Shown: in pieces, positions 1 through 13,400 of the stretch
How the letters are laid out: every line of letters starts with the position of its first letter
How positions within the stretch are numbered: position 1 is the first letter of the stretch
DNA from: Carposina sasakii
Lineage: Eukaryota > Arthropoda > Insecta > Lepidoptera > Carposinidae
Direction of reading: 5' to 3'
DNA length: 64,000 nucleotides
Assembly (NCBI GenBank): GCA_014607495.2
Contig: CP053150.1
Coordinates: 12,916,495 to 12,980,494, forward strand
Made by a program: the position numbers and the translations under genes
Notes under the pieces: generated by a model
What the model saw: the letters and a program-made list of their open reading frames with translations, nothing else
Databases searched by the model: none
What the model was told of the DNA's origin: nothing

Positions 1-218
1 AAATCAATGAGATAATTCAAAATATGGGTGAAATTGTATGTTTTTACTCCTTTTATGTCGTAAATTTTTTTCGTTAAATTTTTCAATCTTTAAAACTGCT
101 GTAACTTTGATATTTACTAAGCGATTGATGTTATTTTTGCACTATTCGATTTGTATTTGTAATATCTTTCGAATAAAATATAAAAAATCTGTTTTCGTGT
201 CAGACGCATATTCCCTAT

Positions 219-500
219 TGTATCGGGCGATCCTGTGACTAGTTAAATGGTCTTATTGGTTATTTTGTGACACATTGCTGTTTTTTGGATCACTCTCTAT
301 TGGGGTTGATCAGTTAATGGAACTTTTTTAGCGCAACTTTTGTTTTTGAAAATCATCCATTGGTTAAAATTTTGTTTTTATGTCATTACCTAAGACATAG
401 GTTGGAATTTTCCTGCAAAAAATTTCAGTGATTTTTGCCTCAGAATCATGGTCTGAAGTCGGCATATCAATATTTGCCTGGCTGTCACTTCCAACCTGTA
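219..500 (+). repeat. Dispersed TIR-element copy (family also at 31911-32388)
   Basis: This stretch matches the reverse complement of 31911-32388 over most of its length, including the shared words TCGGGCGATCCTGTGACTA, CATTGCTGTTTTTTGGATCAC and GCCTGGCTGTCAC. A third, shorter fragment is at about 22441-22556. The complete copy near 32 kb has inverted ends flanked by TA. This copy is older and its left end is not clear. It is non-coding. Confidence 0.7.
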
Positions 501-544
501 TCATTACGGTTTTCATTCGGCATTAACCAACATACTGTTTTCAG

Positions 545-746
545 AGAAGGTAACCGTTGGGTTTACTGCATGTTGAATTGGTCGACGCCTTTCATTACCA
601 CCTTTGTTGTGATGTTGACGACGATTTTGTTGGTGGGCCTGCACTGCCTCACGGTGGCTCTGGCTGTTGGCCGAAACGCCCTCGCCTCTAAATGCCTTCG
701 AGATGACGGTGATGAAGAAGATGATATTACAGAAAGCGTTTATTAA
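545..746 (+). CDS. rost: Rolling stone-like protein, terminal exon only (gene starts upstream of window)
   Basis: This is the last coding exon of a rolling stone-like multipass membrane protein; family members act at the plasma membrane and Drosophila rost is needed for myoblast fusion. The exon follows an acceptor ending TTTTCAG, is entered in phase 2, and reads EGNRWVYCMLNW, then a hydrophobic segment (TTFVVMLTTILLVGLHCLTV), then an acidic tail DDGDEEDDITESVY before TAA. The motif VYxxLNW and the entry phase match the last exon of the complete paralogue at 19487-19697 (IYEVLNW, phase 2), which is why I assign it to the family. I found no earlier exon of this copy in positions 1-544, so it probably lies outside. 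It is the upstream member of a same-strand tandem cluster. Assignment rests on the paralogue comparison alone. Confidence 0.7.
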
Positions 747-1079
747 AATTTTTTATGAAAAATAAAATAATCTTACTATTGTGTTTAGAAGTGTCTTCTT
801 CCCGCCCGATTAAGTTAGAAATAGATAGGTAAGAGAAGATGGATCCTATGAAACGATCATGTGAACGTTTAATTCTATCATTTGTTTATTTAAGGTGGTT
901 GATCCCACAATGAAATCATAAGATATTGTTTACGAAAATCCTTATTTAGAAATGTACTTCTTAGCCCCCTAGCTCTTCAGCCAGGTCAGTTATTAATATT
1001 GTACCTATACCCGTTACTATTCAGTCAAGTGCTTCAAATATTGTATCTAAAATGTTAATCACAAGTCTCACTATCCTTT
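747..1079. other. Intergenic stretch, nothing recognised
   Basis: AT-rich DNA after the rost-like stop codon. AATAAA-like words occur just after the stop (around 758-766) and could serve as poly(A) signals. No ORF or repeat structure was seen. Confidence 0.5.
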
Positions 1080-1815
1080 TTACCCGACTGCGCGATGCAA
1101 ATGAGTAAGTATGTATACATGTATATTTGTATGTTCCTTTGAAGCACTACACACACTACACAGACCAAACGCCTCGACCGATTTTTATGATTCATATATG
1201 GATTCATACGTCAATCGATTCCTCTTAGTCCGGCGAGTGTCACTAAAAACATAACGTTAGTGAAAATCCAATATGGCGACTACTGGACGCCATATTGTGA
1301 AAATGAAAAAAAAATTAAGTTGACAAACTATATCAAGTGGGGTATCGTTAAATAGGTATTTAAAAATCATTTTTAGTTTTCTCTCAACATTTTTCGATTC
1401 GATTGACCGTTTAGGATCTGTATCGATTTAAAGTTGCGTAACAACCATTCTCACATATAAGTTTTTAGACAGTAGAAATACGTGAAAAGACGAAACTGCT
1501 TGCTGCCGAGCATGTTGAACATATTTCTTGAAGCGTACCTATTAGTAGCTAGGTACTCATTCATAACTAAAAAGTATAAAATAAAAAAACATAACTTAAA
1601 CAATCCAAAAACCCGACTGCGTAAAAAAGATCCAAACTATGTACATAATAAAAAAACTGAAAAGAAAAAACAAGCACTTGGATGTCTGGTGGTCTAGAAT
1701 TCTATGATATCTTTCTACGTATGATATATTCAAATTCAAAATCATATATTGAATGAATACTATTGAAGAAAATAAAATATTTTCTAATAATGAAACATAA
1801 CAACTGAACAGTCGG
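1080..1815 (+). repeat. Long dispersed repeat (second copy at 49744-50730)
   Basis: Starts with a CCCGACTGCGCGA-type word and shares long segments with 49744-50730, including TCAATCGATTCCTCTTAGTC, CAATATGGCGA and ACATAACAACTGAACAGT. The copy near 50 kb carries an extra insertion (about 50400-50655) that this copy lacks, so this one shows the uninterrupted sequence. CCCGACTGCG words also occur near 33205 and 42957. Non-coding. Confidence 0.75.
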
Positions 1816-1884
1816 GATCTGTTATCCGACAACCAAATTATTATCATTTAGTTTGTTTTGTAATCTATGTGGCTCTGTGGAAGA

Positions 1885-2065
1885 GTATTTATTAAGAGCG
1901 ATCTGACATCAGTATTAAAATGCTTTAGAGCCTACTTTTCCATTACTCGATAGCCTATCTGACGGATGCTGCCTTTCTCTAAAACTTGGTAAAGATTGAG
2001 ATAGCATCAACTTTATCTTTCAAATAGGCTATCTGAAAACTAGAAAAATCGGCCCTTAATATGAT
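1885..2065. repeat. Small dispersed repeat with 'ATAGCCTATCTGA' hairpin words
   Basis: Contains GATAGCCTATCTGA, TTTCTCTAA and AGCATCAACTTTAT. Related copies are at 22561-22676, where the arms form a clear hairpin, and at about 24290-24400. Probably a short non-autonomous element. Confidence 0.55.
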
Positions 2066-2708
2066 GTACCGAATACAATTTTTGTTTGTATCTGGGAAGT
2101 TTTGTATGTGCATTGAATAAATCTGGAGTCGTATTTGAAATATGATTTTAACATTTTTAGTTACTCGTACACAACTGTGTACGGCCAACTGGCTAACTGA
2201 ATTTTTATGTCTTTGGCAGAAAATTTAATCTTGCATAAAAGGTTTCCTCTCCTAGTTTCTTCATCTTACCACTAAGCAATATTGTTTGGACAGTCTGATT
2301 TAAATCTTAAAGGCTATTACAATTAAATCTTTAGCACTTAATGCTCATCCCTTGATATATGTAATAAGTATCTCGAATTCCTTATACAGAACTGATAATG
2401 CTATTACAGATTTTTTAATGCAGCGTTCCGACCGCAAAATTAGCGGAAACTTATAACCTATCCTTGTTCTTCTTGAAATATCTATCCTTGAAATAAATGA
2501 GGCTTTAGATATTTATTTTCCGGAAACAAAAGATATCGTGTGTATACCTAGGTAAAGTGTACTTTACCACAGATGCATCACGTTCTATTCTACCGTCTTC
2601 CACATGCGAAAATTTGGTACAACAATGCTATTGTTTCTTAGTCGACTATTACAACCAAAGACCATGCATCGCGACTTCTTGCAAAAGAAGCAATAGATGT
2701 ATTCTGGT

Positions 2709-2855
2709 GATGACCTGGATCAGCACAGGAGATGGGTAATATACGTAATAGACGAAGAAAATGGTTATGAAGTAAGGTCGGTCAGACAGATCAGGACCTA
2801 CGCAGGTGCGCTGGCCCTGCTGGACAAAGATTCAAATGCACCGGATGTATTTTAG
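2709..2855 (+). CDS. Coding-like terminal fragment, unknown
   Basis: A 48-codon open stretch without its own start codon ends in TAG at 2853-2855 and is followed at once by an AATAAA signal (about 2863). It reads DDLDQHRRWVIYVIDEENG and continues to ALALLDKDSNAPDVF. Codon use and a balanced, charged composition look protein-coding. Just upstream, a different frame reads KDHASRLLAKEAIDVFW before a stop, so the two pieces may be one reading frame broken by a small indel, or exons of a larger gene. I do not recognise the family. It could be the last exon of a host gene, a processed pseudogene, or a transposon remnant. Confidence 0.35.
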   Translation, partial: DDLDQHRRWVIYVIDEENGYEVRSVRQIRTYAGALALLDKDSNAPDVF

Positions 2856-4405
2856 TGTAATGAAATAAAATAGAATATTCTAGAGAAGAGAATAAGTATA
2901 TATATTTTTTAAAAGATCTCTGCATGAAACAGTAATCTTCCAGTAAATCAGTATAAAGTAAAACCAGAGAAAGTCAATCTCCAGATAAGCTACATGAACT
3001 TTATGTATTTATGTGTAAATACCGTAAATATAACGGCAAACTTAATGCTACACATTACTTTTCCCATCGTACTTTGTTTTGTAAATAATGTTTAGAGATG
3101 GATGTTAGACTATTCATTATTTTGCTATCATACATTTAAAAAATCTGATAGTTGACACATTTTTTAGAAAATGGAGATACAAAATATACAAATCGAAAAT
3201 ACATTATTTACTTTTGTTGTTTTGGCTATGAGACCGTTCAAACAGAAATGTTACGAGCTTTAGATTAATTTCTTATTATTCTAATTAATAAGGAAAAATC
3301 AGATATTATCATCCATTAGTACCGTAGTTATTAAATAGTGATCTGGTTTAACCTGCATGGTGGGTTTACCGGGGTTAATTTATCGTAAATCACCTACGAA
3401 AGATAATCATCATACACATAATGAAGAACGTTACATATTATCATCTGATGAATGATGCGGCTGGTTATTACATGTAAGTAGAACTGCACGGTCATATAAG
3501 AGATCCCACAATTATGTTAAGTGCAGCGGTGGCAGATGCACCTAAATGATCTGTACAAATTGCCAGCTTATCTCCTGACAGAATTCTAACTAAGGAATAA
3601 TAAAAAAATATACTTACAAGTTAGATGCGAAAGATCTCCTATTTTAGTTGGAGTAGAATAGTTGATCTGTCGCGTCCATCACGCACCTGATATATGTATA
3701 TATATTTAGTTCTAAAACATTAGGTCGTTAGCACTGGCTAACCTGACCTGGAATATTTAAACCAGGTGTTGGCTCAAATATTTTCCGTAGATGCAGGTTG
3801 GTCTATAATACACACTAACTATATCTAGAGTAGGTATCTACTTTAAATTTAAATCATTAAGAAGTAGGCACAGGTGGGTATACTCGTAATTACTAGGTAA
3901 GTACCTGATAGGGTAAACCAAAAATTAAATATTCGTACAGTTAACTCGGTCATTGCGAAACGAGAGTCGCATTTCCGCGAATCGAGTCGAAGTAAACCTG
4001 TACGGGGCATACGGTGGTGGTGAGATGGGTGAGTTACTGTATGTATTACATAAAAGTCAGGTTTACTTTGCGCAAACGCAGCGGTGTTGGCCAGGGCACG
4101 TCGCGCCGACCGGTCGGTCCAGTGGCTGGCCGCTGTGCGAGCTTAGCGAACCGAATAATACACGCGAACGCATATAAACTAATTACTAAAGTAAAACAAT
4201 TTAACAATCACAAAACTAAATCCGGAAATCAAACAAATACTTATAGGTAATTCTGGATAATTTTATCTATCTGTGTTATAGTAGACTAGCCAATTTTATT
4301 GACAAATGATAGTGATACGGTCGTCGATAACAGTCGGCGCTCTCATCTCCGGCTCGGCGGGGACGCGGACTGTGCAGTGATAGCTAGAATGTGCCAGTGA
4401 CCAAT
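2856..4405. other. Intergenic region and upstream region of the rost-like gene
   Basis: 2856-3950 is AT-rich with nothing recognised. From about 3950 GC content rises, and 4320-4405 is clearly GC-rich (CGGCTCGGCGGGGACGCGG) with an initiator-like TCGGCGCTCTC word. This probably contains the promoter and 5' UTR of the rost-like gene that starts at 4406. The short open frames at 3953-4250 look incidental. Confidence 0.4.
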
Positions 4406-7400
4406 ATGGTGAACCTCATGAAGAACGCGTCACTGTCTCAAGCTTGGGTGTCCTCGCACGACAGGTGGACTGACTTCTACTTGTCGTCATGGCAGCGCGG
4501 GGACTCGCCGTGGCCGCTGGTGGTGGTGAGGCTGCTGCTGGCGGCGGCGGCGGTGGCGGTGCTGGTGTGGTCGCTGGCCCTCGAGGGCCAGCCGCAGTGG
4601 CTGGCCTACCTCACCAACTGGGGACTGATGCTGCTCACCGTAACGGAACTGTCGGCACTGCTCATCTCTGTACTGGCGGTGTGTAGGATAATAACAGGTA
4701 CGTTTGCAATATTTTGTGTTAATTTTTCTTTAAATTCATTAGAGATGTAGAAATTGCAACTAAGTACATATATTAGTTTTAAAAGAATTAGATCTACATA
4801 AAGGTACCTTCTAAGAGAAAACTGTTCACAATGAAAAACTATTTTACAATATTACCTAATAAGCAAACTAGACTAGGCGTTAAAATGATTGCAGCATCCT
4901 ACCGCAGTCTATCTCCCGAGAGTTAAATTAAACTATTGATTTCACCTACATATCGATTTTAGAAAGTTAATATAAATGTTAACGTTAATCTTAACAAAAT
5001 ATCCTATATCAGCGCTATTAAATTATAGATAAGCGTCAAGCCAATAGATAAACATATCGAGATAGCCTCCTCCGATGTATATGGTTAAGTGAGTCCCGCG
5101 AGATAGTGTAGTTTATTGACAATGGTGGAATGTAAGAAAAAAGTGTCGGTTGCGGACTTATGGGTATCTTCGCACAGGCGGTGGAGTGATTTTTATATGT
5201 CTTCATGGCAACGAAGCGACTCGGCGATCCCTTTGCTAGTGGTCCGCACAGTCAGGTCTATCATGGCCATCCTCATGTTCGTGTGGTTATGGTTCCGAAA
5301 CGATGACGAGCCCTCGCACTGGCTCATCTCCATCGGGAACTGGTGTCTTCTCTTCACTATTATGATGCAACTGAGTGGACTCTCAATCTCGATTATGAAA
5401 TAATTATTTGTTCCTATACAAAGACTGGTGTTACCATTTTTCATTAATATACTTCCTTTCATCCACTCCAGTCATCATAAGAAAATCCAGCAGCCTTGAC
5501 CGCCTTTCGTTGTTGCAAGTCAGATATAAAATTAAACAAACCATATTTTTTTCTACTTAAATGCACCGAAATAATCTCAACTTATTTGTCAGAAGTCGTA
5601 TCGGCCCTTGGTGCTACGTAAGGGATAAAGACTATGTATGTAGGTATGTATGTAAATATTTCAGTCATTCTCGTACCTATCTTACCATACCAACATTTTC
5701 CAAACAGACCGACATTAATATACTGACCAGAAATCCTTTCGTTAGGATTATGTTGAATCCATTTCGCCTGATCTAGATATACTTCGGGATGATCGGGGTA
5801 AATCAGAAATAGAAATCCTCGATCTGGGTTGTTGTAGGCCGGATTTCTTATTAAAAACGACGCTGCCGATATTCATTTCCACCCAGGGGGGCTACATGAA
5901 CTCTTAGGATTGTTTCTATCGTGGACCGCCTTTCGTTGTACCTAATCCCTTGCACAAATAGCCAGTTAGTTAACTAGCTTATAAACGAACACTTAAGTGC
6001 GGCAAATATGGACCACCAATAAATGATATAAAATTAAACAGAAACATTTTTATTATTAAAACCATATTAAACAAACAAAAATAGGAACTTTCTACGAAAA
6101 TAAAATTTAATTTTAAACTCCCCTTTTAGTCACATGTGGGTAATACCGTTAAATAACATGTATATAACACACTGTGGTGTAGTTGGAAATCAGGGTTTTA
6201 CTATACATTTAAACTCAGTCTTCGTGAAATTGACACACTGTCATGTTTTCTCTCGTCGAAGTGGCAATAAATACATGCATCATTGGTTCTATCGGACTAC
6301 CCCAGATGAATCTTGGTACTCACCATGCTGATGATACCTCGTATTTCTTTAGTTGCTGTCTTGCCTTTCTTTGGATAAAGGCGTGATCTTTCTTTATATT
6401 TTTTTTCTATGTCTTCTTTTTTTTTATGATTCTTCTAGGTATGTATGTAAGTTCTGATAGGTTTTCTTTCGGTTGGAGTCATTCAGGGATGGGAGATTTT
6501 GTTGAGGTGTCGAATTTCTCTTACCAGTTGAAGTATGGTTTTTGTCTAGATAGTTCTTGATGAGTCGTTGCCGCATTTACTGCGGAGAATTACCAACATT
6601 GTGTTTTCGTCTGTTGCCTTAATCTCTGAGAATCATTTGAATTGGGTACAGACCTCCTCACCGACATATCGATACTGGATAGATTAGTAACTTGATTTCT
6701 CCCGTTTGTGTTCGTAGGTAAGCTCGTCCAAAATCTTCATTTTCGAACATTTACTCTTAGGCATCTTATTTCTTCTTATATAGCGGCCCCATGAATTGTC
6801 GAACTTGTGGCTGGAATGAGGTGGAAACAAAAGATTATTGGCCAGATCGTTCTATATTTCTCATATGACTTGCCCATCTAATATCAGCAAAACAGAAAAC
6901 GTACTTTATTTATAAGATATGAACAGACTTGCACCCAACCGGGATTGGCGTGATCGGGGCCTCTCATAAATTGTCTTTCTTCCGAGGAAAAATAACATTG
7001 GCGGAAATACGCACTCATACATTATGCATGTTATATCCTCTTTCCAGAAGTTATCCTCGTCTTTTATGACTTAATACTCAATTTATTTGAACCACTGATA
7101 TTCCAGTTGTTGTAGGCCTAAAGTGGTTCTTCCATTTCTTCCAACAAATCAAAGAAGAGGCTATTTTCTTTAAAACCTTTGGCGCGGGCTTCGATGTTCC
7201 CGCTGCCGATATGGCGTTTAAGAAACAAGCGTCATTTCCACCCAGGGGGGCTACATGAACTCTTAGGATTGTTTCTATCGTGGAAGCGCGATATCGCTCT
7301 TGTTACACTGCATATAGCGTGGTACCTAATCCCTTGAGAGCACAAATAGTACCTAAGCTATTAATGCCTAGGTACCCCAGTGATATAAACCCTAAATGTA

Positions 7401-10400
7401 TCTAATATAGGGATTTCAAAAAAGAAAACACTACATCAATTCAAATGGCGAACAATCCAGCCAGCCATTGAAAATTGCTAAATAATTACGTAACATGACT
7501 TTCGAAAGAGTTCATAGTGCGTCGATCCCAAATCCATAGAATGAGGTAACGGTTAGATATGCCAATGTTTTGATAATTAATTACCTCCTGCCTCAAATTC
7601 CCCATTTTGAAATCGCCGGAATTAAACTTAGTCAATTATTTGATACTTACTAAATTAGTAAAATTAGATAATGTCACGATTGCACGGCACACGTAACGCC
7701 GCAGGCGTAAAATATGGGGAGGTAGATAGTGCAGCTCATTATATCCCAAAAGTCCTATCGTTGATGATACGTCACTTGCTGGTGCCCTTGCCAGAATTCC
7801 ATCCACTATTTGTGTCTTTAATCCCCATCTTTAAATACAGAAGAAGACTTCGAATCTCAGCAGCTTCAGAAATACCTACTTATGCATGCCTGTGATAAGA
7901 CCTGCTTAAATATCGCATGTAACATAAGTATCCATGTTAATGGTAGTTACCATGTTCCACCGCGCCTATGCAGTTTCAAGTGTTGCAACATCATCCTACA
8001 CTTACTGGTACTACAGTCACGACGACACAACAACATACCTACGGTAGTTAGTGTCTGGTGTCACAATTCTTTTTATTACACTTTGCTACATACTGTGAAC
8101 ATTAAATATTTTCATTTTTCACTTCATTAGATAAAATAAGTCATAAATACTTGGTAAAACCGAAGTAGGTATGTACGTATCATGTAGCTGTTACTAATTA
8201 CAAAATAACTACAAAACTATGCTCTATAAGCACGTACGTTAGGTTGACATGAATATACATTAATTATAAAAAATAATCTAACTAGCTAAATTTCATCGAA
8301 ATTCGTTAAGTGATATTTTTTTGCACTTATAACTACTGTAATTAACTCAATCATTTCATTTTTCGAGATAGAAAGTAGGAAGATATCATACCTAATACTA
8401 GTCTGGTATCAATGACATTCGATTGATTTCACATAAAACATTTTAAAAGTGTTTGCATTTGAAAGCGGCTAGCCTAGAATTGACAAGCATTTACTTCATA
8501 ACTATGCTTGCATGCATTAATTGTGTCCTCTGCATGCATTAAATCGCCTATTAGTAGCATTGTTGAGAAACTTGGAAAAAAATAATGGCAGCTATTTACG
8601 TTGGTAACTACTTACTAGGTAGGTAAATAAAACGTGTCATGTGATCATAGTTATATCTAGCGATCATTGATTAAATAACTTAAGTACCTATATTACGAAT
8701 TTTACTAACCCTGTTAACCGTATTGCGACGATGTTAGGTATGTGTGACAGAGTTACTTACTCTGTCACACATACCTATCATTTACAGCCCTGGAAAGTCC
8801 ACTGTTGGACATAGACATCCCCCAACAACCTCACTCCTACCGGTCGGAAGCAGCTTGCATCCAACCGACGACGCCCGCAACCTTGAAACACACATACTTA
8901 ACATCGTCGCAATAAGGGGATAAATATTGAGATTATTACCTCTGCTTATTATGTCGTTAGATTCATAAGTTTCATCCAACTATTATGTCTAGAGCCATTC
9001 CGGTCACACCTCCATGCAATAATAATGTTGCGTGAGGTCATGGTGCAAGAACATTTAAACGTCTCACTCAGCCCGAATTGCTGTTGACTGCCATTTCTCG
9101 CGACCACTAAATCTCATAACGATGCATACAAAAGGCAACGTTCATATAATAGACCAACACGATAACTGGTTTCTCTTCTGTTAGGTAGGTACTATCTACT
9201 AATTAATTAACGGATCATCATCATCAGCCTTTTGTAGTCCACCGCTAGACAGATTGGCTTCCACCAGAGCACGCCCCACAAAGCTCAATCTCCCGTATTT
9301 AATTAACGGATAGTCTACTACCCACTTATATTATTTATACAAGTGATATTATAATAAGATTGCGCCCGACAGTGACCCACATAGTGGCTTTGTGACGTAA
9401 CCGGCGAAACCTACTGACTTACTGACTGACTCTAGCGTTACTTAAGAGGGGGCTTAGGGTCGCTTCATATCTGACGGAAGATGCGTCGAGCGTATCTCCA
9501 GGTACAGGCAAACGTACGCTCGACGCACTAACGTGTCATCGGTTTGTGAACGGTCGAGTGTTTTCTATACATTTTGTCTGTTCTGGCGTTACGCGACCGA
9601 TAATATAGGTACCTACCTACTGGCGCCACTGAAACGAATTTCGCTTTTTCAAATTTTAATCAGGTATTAATCGATTATGTTACAGTTTACAGTCAGCACC
9701 ACATCATACATATGAATATATAGCGTACCTTATAATATTAATTATTATTATTATATAAAGTCAATTGATTAAAGGCTATATTTTATAAAAGTAGCTATTA
9801 TGACTCCTGCAATATTGTTCTGGGAGGTTGCGATGGTTGTATAAATAGCAGGGTAGAAACTAAATGGTGTCACTTTATTCTTGACTGTTGAGTTTGTAAG
9901 ATGTTACTCTGCTCGATCTCTGTTCTATTTAAAAACATTGCAACGATATAATCTATTTACGGCGAATCGGGTTTCTTGCTGCTTCTTTCCCCGAATGTTA
10001 TATCGCCTGAAGCAGCTTTAACTGTATAAGTGATAAATAAATAGTTCTACATAGCAACTGCGATGTTTGACTCCGCATCCTGAATATACTGCTGCGCCAA
10101 CGAGTAATCATCGGTGACACTTCAGAAGTGGGATGCCGGAAAATAAACCCGTCCTGCCCACGGGTGACGACTGCAAGAAAAGATTTGCGAAACATGGCAA
10201 AATCGGTGAAGAATATACACAAAAGGATGGAGATTTTTTTTTATGGACAACTGGAATATATTCAACATGAAACAACAAGAAACTGGAGAAACAAGAAGAT
10301 GAAGACAATGTAATTACTAGAACCCAATCAATGATGCTGCTGTACTACCTAAATTCCATGCTGTTGCTGTTGCTGTTAAGAGCGTCAGTGTCAAGATCTT

Positions 10401-13400
10401 TTAATGTCCATCTGCAGTGGGAGCCGATTCCGCATCACAACTTAAAGGTTAGATATATTTGTTTGTTAGCTCTGCTTATGTGGATACATATACCAAAATC
10501 CTTGCTTCATACCGTACCGTTGGTACGTGATTTTTGTTTTAGTGTAGTTTACGGTTAGCGTAGGTTACCGTACGTAAATGTCGTACCTACCAGAAAGAAA
10601 AACTATGTTAGTTGCACAAACAGTACGTAAAGAATATTCGTATAAATTTTTACAAAAATCTCGGTGCACAAAATGTATCTATTATGCGTTTGACTTTATT
10701 GGGGTACCTAAGTATTTCAAATAATGTTCCGTTATTAAGTTTTAATTACCACTGCAGGTATGTTTGACTAGCAAGATTTATTTAGTTAAATTTAAACAAT
10801 AATGTCAGTCCATAATCGGGAATATTGTTATACTAAAATATGTAAACTATAAATGCATAAGTAGATTGTATTGGTGGTTTGTCCTGTTGGAAAATGAAGA
10901 TTTTTGTCAGCAAACCAGCAAACATGTTTTTATTACGTGGAGTTTTGTAGTAATTTACTTACATGCTATTTAAAATATAGGTACTTTGAAATCTACCCAC
11001 ACTAGGGTAATTATCGTTAAGATAATTTGGTTCTAAATTATGTTCTCTTGTTTCATGATCTAACATGCATCGGTGTTCATGGTTATTTTTCCGGAGACCG
11101 TCGCCACCGCTTGGGGTCGTACGGGGGTAATCTGTGGACCGTACAGAAGAGCACCTGGCTGTTGTGGCGTATCAGGAGCTGCTTATTCTGGGTAAGATCG
11201 AAACATGTAATTTATTTAATATGCTGTGTGAATTTTGCAACTTTAATTTAATAGTTTATGACAGTTTTTCAAGATACGGCTTTCGTGTATCCATGTCGTT
11301 ATCATAATAAGTTACGACCCGTTTCATTATATTATGTGTAGATATGATACGAATAATATTCACCTTACAATAGATTCAAACCATGGGGTGTAGTAGCATA
11401 AATGCGAGACTTTTGTCTGGGCTTTATGTTTCTGGGCTTGATTGTTGGCATCTTCTTGCTACGCCATGCTTAGTATTTGGGAAGGTGATAAGAGACTTTT
11501 GAGAAACAATATGATATTGAGTATGTGTACTGACACACGAAAGTATTATTTAGTATTCATTGCAACTACAATATAATTATTTGATCCTTATATATTTAGC
11601 GGGTATGCCGTTATTAGCAATCGTGATAAATAGGAAATGGAAGGTAAATGCGGCATAGCAATACGATACCCTAGTTTCTATAGTAGGTATATAGATAAAT
11701 TAGGTAGTACACTCGTAATAATGCCATGCATCTTGGTAATACAGTTTGCTAGTGCAATTTTAGGATACAATTTAACGATGCAGTTTCATAATGCACTTTA
11801 ACAATGCGTTAAAACATTAGAGTTTCTGAAGTTCACAGCAGTGTTGGTGAGAAATTATTAGTTTAGATATGCAGTTTTCCTATTAAATTTTTGAGTGCAG
11901 TTTAACAATGCAAATAGCTATGCAATTGAGCAATGCGGTTATAATACGGTATAAAGTTTGGTAAAACTATCTAGAGATGCAGTTCACTCTTTAGGTTAGA
12001 AATGCAGTTGACTAAACAATATACCTATAGAGATACAGTTAGAAGTACAATTAACTATAGTTAGAGGTGCGGTTAACTACGATTAGAAGTGCAGTTAACC
12101 GATATAGTAAAAATTTTAGTTAACTATACATTTAAGAGTTATACTAACAATACAGTTTAGAGTTTCAGTTAAATATACAGTTAAGAGTTGCAGCTGACTA
12201 TACAGTTTAAAGTTGCAGTTGATTATACAGATTAGGTTTAAAGTAGCAGTTAACTATACAGCTTAGAGTTGCAGTTAACTATACATTTTAGAGTTGCAGT
12301 TAACTATACATTTTAGAGTTGCAGTTAACTATATAGGTACAGCTTAGAGTTACAGCTAACTATACCTATACAGCTTAAAGTTGCAGTTAACTATACATTT
12401 TAGAGTTGCAGTTAACTATACATTTTAGAGTTGCAGTTAACTATACATTTTAGAGTTGCAGTTAACCAAACAGTTTAGAGTTGCAGTTAACCAAACAGTT
12501 TAGAGATGCAGTTAACCAAACAGTTTAGAGATGCAGTTAACCAAACAGTTTAGAGATGCAGTTAACCAAACAGTTTAGAGATGCAGTTAACCAAACAGTT
12601 TAGAGATGCAGTTAACCAAATAGTTTAGAGATGCAGTTAACCAAACAGTTTAGAGTTGAAGTTAACTATACAATTTAGGGTTATAGTAACTATACAGTTT
12701 GGAGTTGCAGTTAACTTTACAGTTTAGAGATGCAGTTATCTACATAGTTTAGACTTGCAGTTAATTATAGAGTTCAAAGTTGCAGTTATTTATATAGTTT
12801 AGAGATACAGTTAACTACACAGTTAACTATACAGTTTAGAGATGCAAGTAACTATACCGTTTAGAGATGCACTTAACTATACAGTTTAGACATACAATTA
12901 ATTATAATTTAGAGTTGCAGTTAACTATACAAGTTAGAGATGCTTTAACCATAGTTTGAAAATGCAGTTAACTATACAGTTTAAGGATGCAATTAAGTAC
13001 ATAGTTTGAGGATACAGTTAACAATACAGTCTAGAGATGCAGGTGAACTTAACTATACAGTATAAGATGCAGATAACTGTACAGTTTAAACAATTGAGTT
13101 TGAAAAATAAATCAATAAATAAATAATTAAAAATAAATTTAAATAAATAAATAATTTAAAATAAATTTAAGTAAATAAATCATTTAAAATAAATTTAAAT
13201 AAATAAATAAATTTAAATAAATAAATATAAATAAATAAATTTTAATAAATAAATTTAAACATATAAATAAATTTAAATAAATGAACTTTAAAACATTAAA
13301 TGGTTAACTTAAAATAAATTTAAGTAAATAAATAAATTTATAATAAACTTAAATAAATAAATAAATTTAAATACAAAATTTAAATAAAATAAATATAAAA

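Noticed and set aside
11027..11251. Possible rost-like exon inside the LTR element (WTVQKSTWLLWRIRSCLFW before GTAAGAT)
   Set aside because: No match to a rost exon in motif or phase; kept only as a GC-rich island of the element.
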